A DNA stretch of 64,000 nucleotides, taken from assembly GCA_050179645.1 (NCBI GenBank), contig JBFXEX010000004.1:1-64000 (forward strand). The letters run 5' to 3'. The translations under genes and the position numbers were made by a program. Shown here in pieces: positions 21,081 to 30,730 of this stretch. This DNA is from VAZQ01 sp050179645. Its GTDB lineage: Bacteria > Pseudomonadota > Alphaproteobacteria > Rhizobiales > Xanthobacteraceae. Position 1 is the first letter of the stretch. The number at the start of each line of letters is the position of its first letter. The notes under the pieces were generated by a model. It saw only the letters and a program-made list of their open reading frames with translations. It was not told the origin of the DNA and did not search any database.

Positions 21081-22220
21081 ATGCCGGACGCCTTTTCCTT
21101 CCATCTCCTGGCCACCGACGGCGCCGCGCGCCGCGGCGAGATCGTCACGCCGCACGGCACGGTAGCGACGCCGGCATTCATGCCGGTCGGCACCCAGGCC
21201 ACCGTGAAGGGCCTGCTGCCCGAGACGGTGCGCGGGACCGGCGCCGATATCCTGCTCGGCAACACCTATCACCTGATGCTGCGGCCCGGCGCGGAGCGCG
21301 TCGCGGCACTCGGCGGACTGCACCGGTTCATGAACTGGCCGCACGCCATCCTCACCGATTCCGGCGGCTTCCAGGTGATGTCGCTGTCGCAACTGCGCAA
21401 GATCGACGAGCGCTGCGTGACGTTCCGATCGCACCTCGACGGCGCGCTGTTTGCATTGTCGCCGGAGCGCGCGGTCGAGATCCAGGGCCTGCTCGGCGCC
21501 GACATCGCGATGCAGCTCGACGAATGCCTCAAGCTGCCGGCGACGCGCAGCGAGATCGAACGGGCGATGACACTGTCGCTGCGCTGGGCCGAGCGCAGCA
21601 GGCGCGCGTTCGAGAACGGCAGCGGGCAGCAGCAGGGCCGCGCCCTGTTCGGCATCGTGCAGGGCGGCGACGATCCGGCGCTGCGGATTGCGAGTGCCCG
21701 GGCGCTGGTCGATATCGGCTTCGAGGGCTATGCCATCGGCGGGCTCGCAGTCGGCGAGCCGCAGGCGGTGATGCTGCGCATGATCGAGGAAGTCGAGCCT
21801 ACGCTGCCCGTCGAGCGGCCGCGCTACCTCATGGGAGTCGGCACGCCGGACGACCTGCTCGCCGCAATCGGACGCGGCATCGACATGTTCGACTGCGTGC
21901 TGCCGACTCGCAACGGCCGGCATGGCCTCGCCTTCACGCGCTTCGGCGCCATCAACCTCAAGAACGCGCGGCATGCCGAGGACCCGCGGCCGCTCGACAC
22001 GGAAAGCCCGTGCGCGGCGGCGCGCGATTATTCCCGCGCCTATCTGCATCATCTGGTGAAGGCCAACGAGATGCTCGGCGCCATCATCTTGAGCACCGTC
22101 AATCTCGCCTATTACCAGGAGCTAATGGCGGGCGTTCGCAGCGCGATCGCGGCCGGCCGGTTTGGCGATTTCCGCGACGCGACGCGCGAGGGCTGGGATC
22201 GCGGCGACCTAGCGGTCTAA
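21081..22220 (+). CDS. tgt: tRNA-guanine transglycosylase, degenerate zinc site
   Basis: 379 aa. Tgt swaps guanine-34 for preQ1 in tRNAs with GUN anticodons. The acid/base Asp is D93 (LTDSGGFQVMS) and the nucleophile D271 (MFDCVLPTRNGRHG). The GGLAVGEP loop and C-terminal NEMLGAI are present. The usual zinc site C-x-C-x2-C plus His is broken: the segment reads ESPCAAARDY, so only one of three Cys remains (C311), and the His of the usual HN motif is Val in STVN. The zinc is structural in studied enzymes, so this version may fold without it. Confidence 0.96.
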   Translation: MPDAFSFHLLATDGAARRGEIVTPHGTVATPAFMPVGTQATVKGLLPETVRGTGADILLGNTYHLMLRPGAERVAALGGLHRFMNWPHAILTDSGGFQVMSLSQLRKIDERCVTFRSHLDGALFALSPERAVEIQGLLGADIAMQLDECLKLPATRSEIERAMTLSLRWAERSRRAFENGSGQQQGRALFGIVQGGDDPALRIASARALVDIGFEGYAIGGLAVGEPQAVMLRMIEEVEPTLPVERPRYLMGVGTPDDLLAAIGRGIDMFDCVLPTRNGRHGLAFTRFGAINLKNARHAEDPRPLDTESPCAAARDYSRAYLHHLVKANEMLGAIILSTVNLAYYQELMAGVRSAIAAGRFGDFRDATREGWDRGDLAV

Positions 22221-22234
22221 ACGGAGGCAGATTT

Positions 22235-22323
22235 CGTCATCGCGAGGCCCAAAGGGCCGACGCAATCCAGTGCTTTCTTCACCTCACCTGGATTGCTTCG
22301 TCGCTTCGCTCCTCGCAATGACG
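22235..22323. repeat. Dispersed inverted repeat, family B, second copy
   Basis: It starts CGTCATCGCGAGG, has GCAATCCAG and CTGGATTGCTTCG as inner arms, and ends CTCCTCGCAATGACG. It lies between the convergent tgt and Bug-receptor genes, like the copy at 15811-15891. Confidence 0.9.
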
Positions 22324-22341
22324 AGCTGGCGTATCGAAAAC

Positions 22342-23310
22342 TCACTCGGCCTTGATGCCCCGCGACTTGACGACGCCGGTCCATGTCTTGGTTTCGTCGT
22401 CGATATACTTCCCGAACTCGGCCGGCGTCATGGCGTCGGCGGTGGCGCCACGCGCCGCGAGTTGCTTCTTAACCTCGGGCATTTCGAGGATCGCGGCGAT
22501 CGTCTTGTTCAGCTTTTCGATCACCGCCGGCGGCGTTCCGGCCGGCGCCGAGAGTCCGATCCAATTGCCGGTTTCAAATCCAGGCAGTCCGGCCTCCGCA
22601 AAGGTCGGAACGTCCGGCAGCATCTCGCTGCGTTTTTTCGCGGAGACTGCGATCCCCTTGACCTTCCCCGAAATAATGTGCGGCCCGACCGAAGAGGTCG
22701 AGCCGATGATGGCATCGCTGTGACCGCCCATCACGTTGATCACCGCTGGGTTCGCGCCCTTGAACGGAACATGCAGGACATCGATGCCGGCCTTGTCCTT
22801 GAACAGTTCGAAGCCGAGGTGCAGCGAACCGCCGACGCCGCCGGAGGCGTATTGCAGTTGGCCCGGCTTGGATTTGGCGAGGGCGATGAACTCCTTGACG
22901 GAGTTGACCGGCAGATCCTTCTTCACGGCAAAGACGTTCGGTACCGAGGCGATGAAAGCGACTGGCGCAAACGCCGCTTTTGGATCGTAGGATAATTTGT
23001 AAAGAGCGGGATGTACCGCATTGGCGATCGAGGTAATGCCGAGGGTGTAGCCGTCCGGCGCCGCCTGCGCCAGCATCTCGGTGCCGACGACGCCACCGGC
23101 GCCGGTGCGATTTTCCGCAATGAATCGCTTGCCGAGCTTCTCACTCAGTTTGTCTGCGATCAGCCGGCCGACCACGTCGTTCAGGCCGCCTGCCGAGAAC
23201 GGAACGATGACTCGCACCGGTTTGGAGGGATAGTCGTCGGCCCGAGCCGGCGCGGAAACGACCAGCATTCCTGCAGCGAGAACCATCAGCAGACTGCGCT
23301 GTGCCGTCAT
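22342..23310 (-). CDS. Bug/TctC-family periplasmic receptor
   Basis: 322 aa from the ATG at 23310, chosen because GGAGG lies before it and the signal peptide then starts at once (1-24, ending APARA). Core motifs are YPSKPVRVIVPFSAGGLND, AENRTGAGGVVGTEML, APDGYTLG and VPFKGANPAVINVMGG. It is a carboxylate-type binding protein of the periplasm. It has no tctAB genes nearby. It is divergent from another Bug gene at 23663, with a 352-bp gap. Confidence 0.92.
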   Translation of the reverse strand: MTAQRSLLMVLAAGMLVVSAPARADDYPSKPVRVIVPFSAGGLNDVVGRLIADKLSEKLGKRFIAENRTGAGGVVGTEMLAQAAPDGYTLGITSIANAVHPALYKLSYDPKAAFAPVAFIASVPNVFAVKKDLPVNSVKEFIALAKSKPGQLQYASGGVGGSLHLGFELFKDKAGIDVLHVPFKGANPAVINVMGGHSDAIIGSTSSVGPHIISGKVKGIAVSAKKRSEMLPDVPTFAEAGLPGFETGNWIGLSAPAGTPPAVIEKLNKTIAAILEMPEVKKQLAARGATADAMTPAEFGKYIDDETKTWTGVVKSRGIKAE

Positions 23311-23662
23311 GGCGTTCCTCCATTTCTTGTGGTTTCGTGCGCCTTCGTGGATCAAAAAAAGACGCTCGTAAAGGGCTTCGTCCATCGTGCGGCCATTGCG
23401 CTCCTCGATTCGTCACAATTCGCAAGCCGCAAGGCTTTGTCAAAGCGGCGAATTGTCAGAATGCCGGCCGCTCGTTGTGTGCCAATCGGCGGATGGCCGC
23501 GTTGATCGGCATTCACCCATGGAAGCATGCGCTCGGGCAGTCCGGCTGCGACCGATGCGACCGCGGCCCGCGAGGGCCTCGACGGGGCGCGATCCGCGGC
23601 GCAAAATGCCGTCAAGCGGACGAGCCGATCAACGGCCGTCGAACTTGAACGGGAGAAACGTC
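23311..23662. other. Intergenic gap between divergent Bug genes
   Basis: 352 bp that must hold both promoters. I see no convincing gene, clear dyad operator or dispersed repeat here; the open frames across it are extensions of the flanking Bug genes in unlikely codon use. Confidence 0.5.
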
Positions 23663-24616
23663 ATGATCTGGAAGCGCACGCTGGCGGCGGCATGGGTATT
23701 GGCGGGGAGCGTCTCGCTCGCCCACGCGCAGACCTGGCCGACACGCCCGATCGAAGTGCTCGTGCCGTTTCCAGCCGGCGGCAGTGTCGATGTGATCGGT
23801 CGCGCCGTCGCCAGCGCTTTGAGTGAGAAGCTGAACCAGCAGTTCGTGGTCACCAACCGCGTCGGCGCTAGCGGCACGGTTGCGTTCAATGCGCTCGCCG
23901 CGGCGGCACCCGACGGCTACACGCTCGCCGCGGGACCGACCACGCCGATCGCCAACGCGCCCTATTTGATGAAAGGCGTGCGCTACGACGTCGATTCGTT
24001 CGACTACATCTGCCACGTGTTCGAGAACCACTTCACGATGACGGTGGCCCCGGACTCGCGCTTCAAGTCGATCAAGCAGTTGCTCGACGAGGCGAAAGCC
24101 AATCCCGGCAAGATCAGCTACGGTCATTCCGGCAACGGCACCATTCCACATCTCTCGGTCGCGAACCTCGCCGACGCCTTGGGCATCAAGTTCGGGCCAG
24201 TGCCGTTCCGCGGCGAGAGCGCGGTGATGCCGGTGCTGCTCAAGGGCGATATCGATTTCGCCTCGGCGGCCGTGGTCACCGTAAGGGGAGGCAACTTCCG
24301 CCCGCTCGCCGTGTTTTCCGGCGAACGTCATCCGGCCTTGCCGGACGTGCCGTCGGTGCGCGAGTTGGGCGTAGCGATCATGGTGCCGCCCGGCCATAAC
24401 GGCATCTTCGCACCCAAGGGATTGCCGCCCGACGTGCGTGTGACGCTGGAGCGTGCCTGCGCCGAGGTCGTGAAGGGACCGATCGTCCAGCGCGCCATGA
24501 CCAACACCGGGCAGATCGTGCGCTACCTGACCGGAAAGGAATTCCACGCGTTGACGAAGGCCGACTACAAGTTCAAGGGCGAATTGATCAAACGCCTCGG
24601 CCTCACCGCTCAATAG
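23663..24616 (+). CDS. Bug/TctC-family periplasmic receptor
   Basis: 317 aa from the ATG at 23663 (MIWKRTLAAAW), with GGGAG upstream; the frame extends back to 23387 but the signal peptide (1-22, ending AHAQ) fixes the start. Motifs: WPTRPIEVLVPFPAGGSVD, VTNRVGASGTVAFNAL, APDGYTLA and VPFRGESAVMPVLLKG. It has diverged clearly from the neighbouring Bug gene, so the ligand is probably different. No membrane partner is nearby. Confidence 0.92.
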   Translation: MIWKRTLAAAWVLAGSVSLAHAQTWPTRPIEVLVPFPAGGSVDVIGRAVASALSEKLNQQFVVTNRVGASGTVAFNALAAAAPDGYTLAAGPTTPIANAPYLMKGVRYDVDSFDYICHVFENHFTMTVAPDSRFKSIKQLLDEAKANPGKISYGHSGNGTIPHLSVANLADALGIKFGPVPFRGESAVMPVLLKGDIDFASAAVVTVRGGNFRPLAVFSGERHPALPDVPSVRELGVAIMVPPGHNGIFAPKGLPPDVRVTLERACAEVVKGPIVQRAMTNTGQIVRYLTGKEFHALTKADYKFKGELIKRLGLTAQ

Positions 24617-24711
24617 CGCCTCGACGAACTCCGGTTCCGCTGCCGCGGTCATGCGTGGCAGCGCGACCCTTGCCATGTTTGAACATGATCCGGAGGCGTC
24701 CGACGCCAGGC

Positions 24712-25095
24712 TCACACCGGCTCGGTGCCCTCCGACTTGGTCATCCACATGATCGCCAGGATCGCGCCTTTGCAGCGCGGCAGCAGCGCGAGCGTCAGGC
24801 CGACGACCAGCGGGATCAGGATGGCGAGCTCGGTGACGGTCGTCAGCTCGAAATTCTCCTCGAGCAGGAAGAATGGAGCAACGAGATGGCCGACGAGCAA
24901 GATCGTGAGCCACGGCGGCGCGTCGTCGGCGCGGAAATGCCCGTAGCGCTCGCCGCACGCCGAGCACTCGCCCACGATCTTCAGGTAGCGGTGCAGCAGC
25001 GGCCCGCGGCCGCAGCATGGGCATCGTCCGAGCGCGCCGCGGATCAGCGCGTTCATGGTGGTCGGGGGTACGGGGCGCGGGGCGGGAGCCGCCAT
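24712..25095 (-). CDS. DUF983 family protein with zinc ribbon and two membrane helices
   Basis: 127 aa from the ATG at 25095; a second possible start is the ATG at 25056. Two Cys pairs, CPCCGRG and CSACGERYGHF, form a zinc-ribbon-like head. Two hydrophobic segments follow (about 62-78 and 87-106), then PRCKGAILAIMWMTK. This is the layout of DUF983. In some organisms members lie by respiratory oxidase genes, but not here. The function is unknown. Confidence 0.85.
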   Translation of the reverse strand: MAAPAPRPVPPTTMNALIRGALGRCPCCGRGPLLHRYLKIVGECSACGERYGHFRADDAPPWLTILLVGHLVAPFFLLEENFELTTVTELAILIPLVVGLTLALLPRCKGAILAIMWMTKSEGTEPV

Positions 25096-25148
25096 GGATT
25101 GGACCTTGGGTTTCTTGTGTGTGGGGTCGCGGCGAGAGCTTAAGTCAT

Positions 25149-26333
25149 TCACATCCCGCCATAGAGCCAGGCGATGCCATCGTAGGATTGCTCCGGGGTG
25201 CGCGATCCGAGCATCTGGTTGCGCAACTCCGCGGCTGGCCCGCGGGCGTGATAAAAGTCGCCGTAGACGCGGGCCATGATCTGCACCCGCGCAGTGCGCA
25301 GGTAGCGCTGCTGCACGTAGTCGCGGAACGCCGCCGCCGGCTCGTCCGGTTTCTCCGCCACGCGGTCGGCCAGCGCCACCGCGTCCTCGGTCGCCATGCA
25401 GGCGCCCTGCGCGAGATATTGCAGCATCGGATGGGCGGCATCGCCAAGCAGCGTCACGCGGCCCTGCGACCAGTCCTTCACCGGTTCGCGGTCGCAGAGC
25501 ACCCACATGCGCCAGGTCTCGATGCGCTCGAGCATCCGCATGACCTCGGGCCGCTGGCCCTTGAAGTGCTCCCACAGGTCGGAGGCATTGGCCTCGGTGT
25601 TCCAGCCCTCGACGTAGCGCTTGGAGTGGAAAACCGCGACCAGGTTGTAGATTTCGCCGCGCCGCAGCGGATAGGTGACCAGGTGGGTGCGCGGGCCGGC
25701 CCACAGCACCACGTCGGGGTTCCACAGGTCGGCCGGTACTTCGTCGCGCTTGAGCACGGCGCGATAGGCGATATGTCCGGAGACGTTCGGCTTGCCGTCG
25801 CCGACCACCTTCTCGCGCACCTTCGACCACATGCCGTCGCAGCCGACGAGCGCGCGGCCTGGGACCTGCTCGCCGGATTCGAGCGTCACCGTGACACCCT
25901 CGTCGTCCTGCTCGAAGTCCGTGACGGTGCGGTTGTTTTCCAGCGTGATCAGGTTGTTGCCCTGGCAGGCCCGCAGAAACACGCCGTGAATGTCGTGGCG
26001 GTGGATCACCGCGTAGGGCTGCTTGAACCGCTCCTTGAACTCCGGCGTATCGAGGGGAATCCGGGTCACCAGTTGACCGGAAAGCGCGTCCCGCATCTCC
26101 ATCGCGGGGGGCACGTGGACGTCCGCCATGACCGCATCCTTGAGGCCAAGCCGTTCGAACGCCTTGAAGACGTTGGGGCCGAGCTGGATGCCGGCGCCGA
26201 TCTCGCGAAATTCCGCGGCCTGTTCGAGCACCCGGACCGGCACCCCCTGGCGCGCCAGCGCGTATGCGGCGGCAAGACCGCCGATGCCGCCACCGGCGAT
26301 GAGAATGGGGGCTCCGCCGTTCGATTTGGCCAT
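25149..26333 (-). CDS. FAD-dependent aromatic hydroxylase, 3-hydroxybenzoate 6-monooxygenase type
   Basis: 394 aa. The Rossmann FAD motif is ILIAGGGIGGLAAAYALARQG (GxGxxG near residue 14), the second is VGCDGMWSKVRE, and the third is LLGDAAHPMLQYLAQGACMA. The last is very like that of 3-hydroxybenzoate 6-hydroxylase, which makes gentisate with NADH and oxygen. Salicylate hydroxylase is the main alternative. No ring-cleavage dioxygenase gene is in the window, so the pathway cannot be confirmed. GGAG precedes the start. Confidence 0.85.
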   Translation of the reverse strand: MAKSNGGAPILIAGGGIGGLAAAYALARQGVPVRVLEQAAEFREIGAGIQLGPNVFKAFERLGLKDAVMADVHVPPAMEMRDALSGQLVTRIPLDTPEFKERFKQPYAVIHRHDIHGVFLRACQGNNLITLENNRTVTDFEQDDEGVTVTLESGEQVPGRALVGCDGMWSKVREKVVGDGKPNVSGHIAYRAVLKRDEVPADLWNPDVVLWAGPRTHLVTYPLRRGEIYNLVAVFHSKRYVEGWNTEANASDLWEHFKGQRPEVMRMLERIETWRMWVLCDREPVKDWSQGRVTLLGDAAHPMLQYLAQGACMATEDAVALADRVAEKPDEPAAAFRDYVQQRYLRTARVQIMARVYGDFYHARGPAAELRNQMLGSRTPEQSYDGIAWLYGGM

Positions 26334-26357
26334 GGGAATCCTCCGCAGACGCTACGG

Positions 26358-26432
26358 TGGTGAGCCCGGTTGGTCTCGAACCAACGACCTACTGATTAAA
26401 AGTCAGTTGCTCTACCGCTGAGCTACGGGCCC
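26358..26432 (-). tRNA. tRNA-Lys (UUU)
   Basis: Cloverleaf on the minus strand: the acceptor stem GGGCCCG pairs with CGGGCTC, the D arm is GCTC-AGCGGTA-GAGC, the anticodon stem ACTGA/TCAGT holds the loop CTTTTAA with anticodon TTT, and the T arm is GTTGG-TTCGAGA-CCAAC. The discriminator is A and CCA is encoded (26358-26360). The anticodon reads AAA and AAG. Confidence 0.97.
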
Positions 26433-26612
26433 TCGTCGCCGAATGGCGCGGTTCCGCACGCCATGACGCCGCGTCGGCTGTGTAGGGGGCACGCCGGGCG
26501 CGGTCAATAGCCGGTCCTGAGCCGCTCTCTATCCGGTCCTGGCGCATGTTTGGCCTGTGCAACCGGGCCCGATGGACCTATCTTTGGTTTCCGGGGTGCG
26601 AGGAGAATTCCG

Positions 26613-27779
26613 ATGCCGATCGTCAACCGCGTTGCCGACCTGCATGACGAGATCGCCGCTTGGCGGCACGACCTGCACGCCCATCCGGAGCTGCAATTCG
26701 ACGTCCATCGAACTGCCGCGTCGGTCGCCGACAAGTTGCGTGACTTCGGCTGCGACGAGGTGGTCACCGGCATCGGCCGCACCGGCGTGGTCGGCGTGAT
26801 CCGCGGCGCCAAGGGCAACGGCAGCAAGGTGATCGGACTGCGCGCCGACATGGATGCCCTGCCGATCGTCGAAGCGAACGACCTGCCGTACAAATCGACC
26901 GTGCCGGGCAAGATGCACGCCTGCGGCCACGACGGCCACACCGCGATGCTTTTGGGCGCCGCGCGCTATCTGACCGAGACGCGCAATTTCGCCGGCACCG
27001 CCGTGGTGATCTTCCAGCCAGCCGAGGAGGGTGGTGGCGGCGGCCGCGAGATGGTCAAGGACGGCATGATGGAGCGGTTCGGCATCGAGGAGGTGTACGG
27101 GATGCACAACTTCCCCGGCATCCCGCTCGGCGAATTCGCCATTCGTCCGGGCCCGGTGATGGCGGCAGCCGATCGCATCTACATCGACATCGAGGGCCGC
27201 GGCGCGCATGCCGCCAAGCCGCACCAGTCGATCGACACCATCCTGGTCGGCGCGCAGATCATCAACCAGCTTCAGTCGGTCGTCTCCCGCAACATCGACC
27301 CGCTCGACTCGGCGGTGGTCTCGATCTGCCAGTTCAACGCCGGCACCGCCGACAACATCATTCCGCAGACCGCGCGGCTGTCCGGTACCGCCCGCAGCCT
27401 GTCGCCGCAGGTGCAGGACGTGCTGGAGACGCGGGTGCGCGAGGTGGTGGAGGGCACCGCGAAGCTTTATGGCGCGAAGGCGACGCTGACCTACAAGCGG
27501 GACTATCCGGTGACGATCAATCATGCCGGCCAAGCGGCATTCGCCGCGGAGATTGCCTCGCATGTGGTCGGCAACGAACGGGTCGACCGGGACGTCGCGC
27601 CGGTGATGGGGGCGGAGGATTTCTCCTTCATGCTCAACGCGCGCCCCGGCGCTTTCATCTTCCTCGGCAACGGCGATAGCGCCGGGCTGCACCATCCGAA
27701 CTACAATTTCAACGACGCGGCGATCCCGTTCGGCACATCCTACTGGGTCAAGCTGGTGGAGACCGCGCTGCCGGGGTGA
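26613..27779 (+). CDS. M20-family amidohydrolase (hippurate hydrolase-like)
   Basis: 388 aa from the ATG at 26613, preceded by AGGAG. Metal ligands are visible in MHACGHDGHTAML (C104, H106), the catalytic and metal Glu in FQPAEEGGGG (138-139), and the C-terminal VMGAEDFSFML. The middle GAHAAKPHQSIDTI is the dimerisation-domain loop. This subgroup cleaves N-acyl amino acids such as hippurate or acetyl-amino acids in the cytoplasm. It stands alone between tRNA-Lys and the glucan locus. Confidence 0.92.
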   Translation: MPIVNRVADLHDEIAAWRHDLHAHPELQFDVHRTAASVADKLRDFGCDEVVTGIGRTGVVGVIRGAKGNGSKVIGLRADMDALPIVEANDLPYKSTVPGKMHACGHDGHTAMLLGAARYLTETRNFAGTAVVIFQPAEEGGGGGREMVKDGMMERFGIEEVYGMHNFPGIPLGEFAIRPGPVMAAADRIYIDIEGRGAHAAKPHQSIDTILVGAQIINQLQSVVSRNIDPLDSAVVSICQFNAGTADNIIPQTARLSGTARSLSPQVQDVLETRVREVVEGTAKLYGAKATLTYKRDYPVTINHAGQAAFAAEIASHVVGNERVDRDVAPVMGAEDFSFMLNARPGAFIFLGNGDSAGLHHPNYNFNDAAIPFGTSYWVKLVETALPG

Positions 27780-27827
27780 TGGCGTGACGACGCGCAACGC
27801 CACGGAGGTCGGACCGGGAGTTTCACC

Positions 27828-27893
27828 GTCATCCATGAATTCCGGGCTCGCGCTGTCGCGCGCCGTAATGACGGGCGCGCGCCGGAATGACGG
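27828..27893. repeat. Partial dispersed repeat, family A
   Basis: It contains GTCATCCATGAATTCCGGGC, TAATGACGGGCGCGCG and GGAATGACGG, matching the ends of family A but shorter. It lies between the convergent M20 and GH17-GT2 genes. Confidence 0.6.
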
Positions 27894-27905
27894 GCCGGCC
27901 GGCGG

Positions 27906-30554
27906 CTATTGTACGGTTTCGACCTGCTTGTCGGCGGGCAACTGTACCGGCCGCTCGACGACGCGAGCCGAGCGCGGCGGCGCACCCGAGAACTTTGCCT
28001 CGAGGCGGCGCCAATAGGCGAATTCGTTGAAGCGCGAGCCCTCGAGCGCAGCGATGCCGACCGCAGCCAGGAACGGCAGGCTCTGCACGATGAGCACGAC
28101 GGCGAAGATGTAGATCTCGTGGATCTGCTTGTAGTTCGTAAGCACCACGACCGCCGCGCCGACGAGCAGCAGGCCGGCCAGCACCGCCTCCCAGAACGCC
28201 GGGAAATCCGGTCCCTTGCGGGTCGCGCCGCCCTTGGCGGTGCGCATGAATGGCAAGCTTGAGGTCCATATGCCGACGCCGACCGCTCGCGCCACTGTCC
28301 ACTGCACCGACATGGCGGCGAAGATCGCTCCGATCATCTGCCGCGGCGGAATGCTGACGCGCGAGCGATAGAGCGCCAGGAAGTGGACCAGCGACACCAC
28401 GAAGGTCGCCAGGATCGGCACGGTGAGGATCGTGTCCGGAATGGCGATGCCGGCGAATGCGACCACCGGCACCCAGATCAGGTTGAGGATCGCCACTGCA
28501 ACGCCGATCGCCTCGGCACCGAGCCAGTTGAGCCAGCCCAGCGCGAATTCCCGCTTCTGCTCCTGGGTCAGGGCGCGCGCCCTCGGAAGCAACTGGCGCC
28601 AGTGTTTCCTGAGGATCTGGAAGCCGCCGAAGGCCCAGCGGTGGCGCTGCTTCTTGTAGGCATCGAAGGTATCGGGGAGTAGGCCGTGACCGTAGCGCCG
28701 GTTGGTATAGTGGATATGCCAGCCGTGCTCGAGCACCTGGAGGCCGAGGTCGGTGTCTTCGACGATGGTGTCGCTCGACCAGCCGCCGACGGCAAGGAGG
28801 GTCTCGCGGCGAATCAGGCACATCGTGCCATGCACGATGATGGCGTTGGCTTCGTTGCGCTGGACCATGCCGATGTCGAAGAAGCCGGCATACTCGCCGT
28901 TCATGGCGGTGTGCATCGGGCTGCGCTCGCCGTCACGGTGATCCTGCGGCGCCTGCACCATGCCGACCTCGGCGTCGGCAAAGGCCGGGACCAGGTCCTT
29001 GAGCCAGTCCGGTTGCACCACGTAGTCGGCGTCGATGACGCCGATAATCTCGGCATCGGGTGCAGTATGGGCGAGCGCAAGCCGCAGCGCGCCGGCCTTG
29101 TATCCCGATACGCCGTCCTCCCGGACGAACTTGAACCGCTCGCCCAGCGCGGCGCAGTGATCCTCGATCGGACGCCAGAATGCCGGGTCGGGCGTGTTGT
29201 TGATGACGATTACGCACTCGAAATTCGGATAATCGAGCCGCGCCAGCGCGTCGAGCGTCGCCTTGAGCATTTCGGGTGGCTCGCGGTGCGCCGGAACGTG
29301 AACCGACACCTTCGGCAGGGGGCCGTCGGAGGCGGGCAGGGGGCCGGCAATCAGCCGCTCGGGTCCCTTGCCGAACACGATCGCGGCGATTTCCTCGATG
29401 CGCGCCAATGCGATCAGCACCAGCGGGAGCAGCAGCACGAGCCCGAGGCCAAGCGCGAAGGCGGCGCCCAGCACAAAATAGTGCGTCTGCCAGAACCCGA
29501 AGACGAACGCGAACCAGGCGCCGACGACGTTGGCGGCGATCGCGAGCGTGAGCGCCTCGCCCACGGTGGCGTGGCCGCGCGCCAACAGCGGCAGCGACAG
29601 CAGCAAACCGAGCAGCAGGGCAATCGCGGCGAGCTTGAGGTAGTTCTGGTCGTAGACCGGCCCGGTCCAGGCAAATTTGGCGTGGCGCGAAGAGTCGAAC
29701 ACGCCCCAATACATGCCGACGCCGCCTTCGTTGGTCTTCCAAGGCTGGTCGAAGGCTTCGATGATGTTGTAGTCGATGCCGTGAGCTTCGGCGCGAGCGA
29801 CGAAATCCCGCAGGATGCTGGCCTGCTCGATGTGCCCCGGGTTGGCCTTGAGCATATTGTAGCCCGCGCTCGGCCAGCCGAACTCGGCGATCACCACGCG
29901 CTTGCCCGGATGGGCGCGCCGCAACTTGTCGTAGGCATCGATGGTCAGGCCGACGATCTTGTCCGCCGGCAGTCCGTCCCAGTAGTGCAGAACGTGGGCG
30001 GCGATGAAGTCGACCGAGGAGGCAAGTTCCGGATGGTCGATCCAGACCGTCCAGATTTCGCCGGTCGTGACCGGGACCGGGCTCATACGTTTGACGCGCT
30101 GGATGATCTTGCTGAGCTCGTCGACCGTTTTTTCCGCGCGCAGTGTCGTCTCGTTGCCGACGACGATCGCATTGACGTTGCGGTAGCGGCGGGCGAGCGC
30201 GATGGCGGACTGGATTTCCTGCTCGTTGCGGACTTCATTCTTGTCGATCCAGATGCCGAGCGTGACCTTCAGTCCGAACTGCGCCGCGATCGCCGGGACG
30301 AGTTCGCCGCCGCCGGTCGAAGTATAGGTGCGGATCGCATGAGTATAGGGACTGATGAGCCTGAGGTCGGCGCGGATCTGTTCGACGGTCGGCCGATCAC
30401 CATTGTCGGGATGCTGCGACCGGGTGAAGGGGGAATACGACAGGCTGGCGAGCGGGGCCGTGATATTGGCGGCCGATTCTTGCCGTTGGAACAAAGTCCA
30501 CAGACCGGCATGCACGCAGAGGACAAGCGCCACCAAAGCCGCAACGGTGCGCAT
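27906..30554 (-). CDS. ndvB: GH17-GT2 fusion, membrane beta-glucan synthase (NdvB-like)
   Basis: 882 aa. After a signal-anchor (1-20) comes a GH17 domain (about 40-300) with acid/base Glu in VVGNETTL (about 134) and nucleophile Glu in VVIAEFGWPSAG (about 223). Membrane helices follow, then a GT2 domain (about 418-650) with SVHVPAHREP, the Asp motif IDADYVV (about 507), VEDTDLG (about 600) and the processive QRHRW (about 637). More helices close the protein. This is the build of enzymes for cyclic beta-1,3/1,6-glucans in Bradyrhizobium, which are important in osmoadaptation and symbiosis. The exact linkage made is inferred. Confidence 0.85.
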   Translation of the reverse strand: MRTVAALVALVLCVHAGLWTLFQRQESAANITAPLASLSYSPFTRSQHPDNGDRPTVEQIRADLRLISPYTHAIRTYTSTGGGELVPAIAAQFGLKVTLGIWIDKNEVRNEQEIQSAIALARRYRNVNAIVVGNETTLRAEKTVDELSKIIQRVKRMSPVPVTTGEIWTVWIDHPELASSVDFIAAHVLHYWDGLPADKIVGLTIDAYDKLRRAHPGKRVVIAEFGWPSAGYNMLKANPGHIEQASILRDFVARAEAHGIDYNIIEAFDQPWKTNEGGVGMYWGVFDSSRHAKFAWTGPVYDQNYLKLAAIALLLGLLLSLPLLARGHATVGEALTLAIAANVVGAWFAFVFGFWQTHYFVLGAAFALGLGLVLLLPLVLIALARIEEIAAIVFGKGPERLIAGPLPASDGPLPKVSVHVPAHREPPEMLKATLDALARLDYPNFECVIVINNTPDPAFWRPIEDHCAALGERFKFVREDGVSGYKAGALRLALAHTAPDAEIIGVIDADYVVQPDWLKDLVPAFADAEVGMVQAPQDHRDGERSPMHTAMNGEYAGFFDIGMVQRNEANAIIVHGTMCLIRRETLLAVGGWSSDTIVEDTDLGLQVLEHGWHIHYTNRRYGHGLLPDTFDAYKKQRHRWAFGGFQILRKHWRQLLPRARALTQEQKREFALGWLNWLGAEAIGVAVAILNLIWVPVVAFAGIAIPDTILTVPILATFVVSLVHFLALYRSRVSIPPRQMIGAIFAAMSVQWTVARAVGVGIWTSSLPFMRTAKGGATRKGPDFPAFWEAVLAGLLLVGAAVVVLTNYKQIHEIYIFAVVLIVQSLPFLAAVGIAALEGSRFNEFAYWRRLEAKFSGAPPRSARVVERPVQLPADKQVETVQ

Positions 30555-30730
30555 CGAAATTCAACCACACAGGGCAGAAACAGGGACCCGAACCCGTCCC
30601 CTAGGTTCAACCAAGGCCGTATTGATTAACGTACCTTAGACGACAGCAATCAACAAGTGGCAAACGCTCGTGGCGAATTCAAGGAAGATGTTCTAAGTGC
30701 AGTGAAAAAATCGTGCGTCGTTCAACAGTC

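Noticed and set aside
22282..22315. Small ORFs within the dispersed repeats as genes
   Set aside because: They recur with the repeat itself and lack ribosome sites; such peptides are common artefacts in Rhizobiales.
28686..30629. 647-codon open frame on the plus strand opposite the GH17-GT2 gene
   Set aside because: Shadow of a gene with clear catalytic motifs on the other strand; no recognisable domain.
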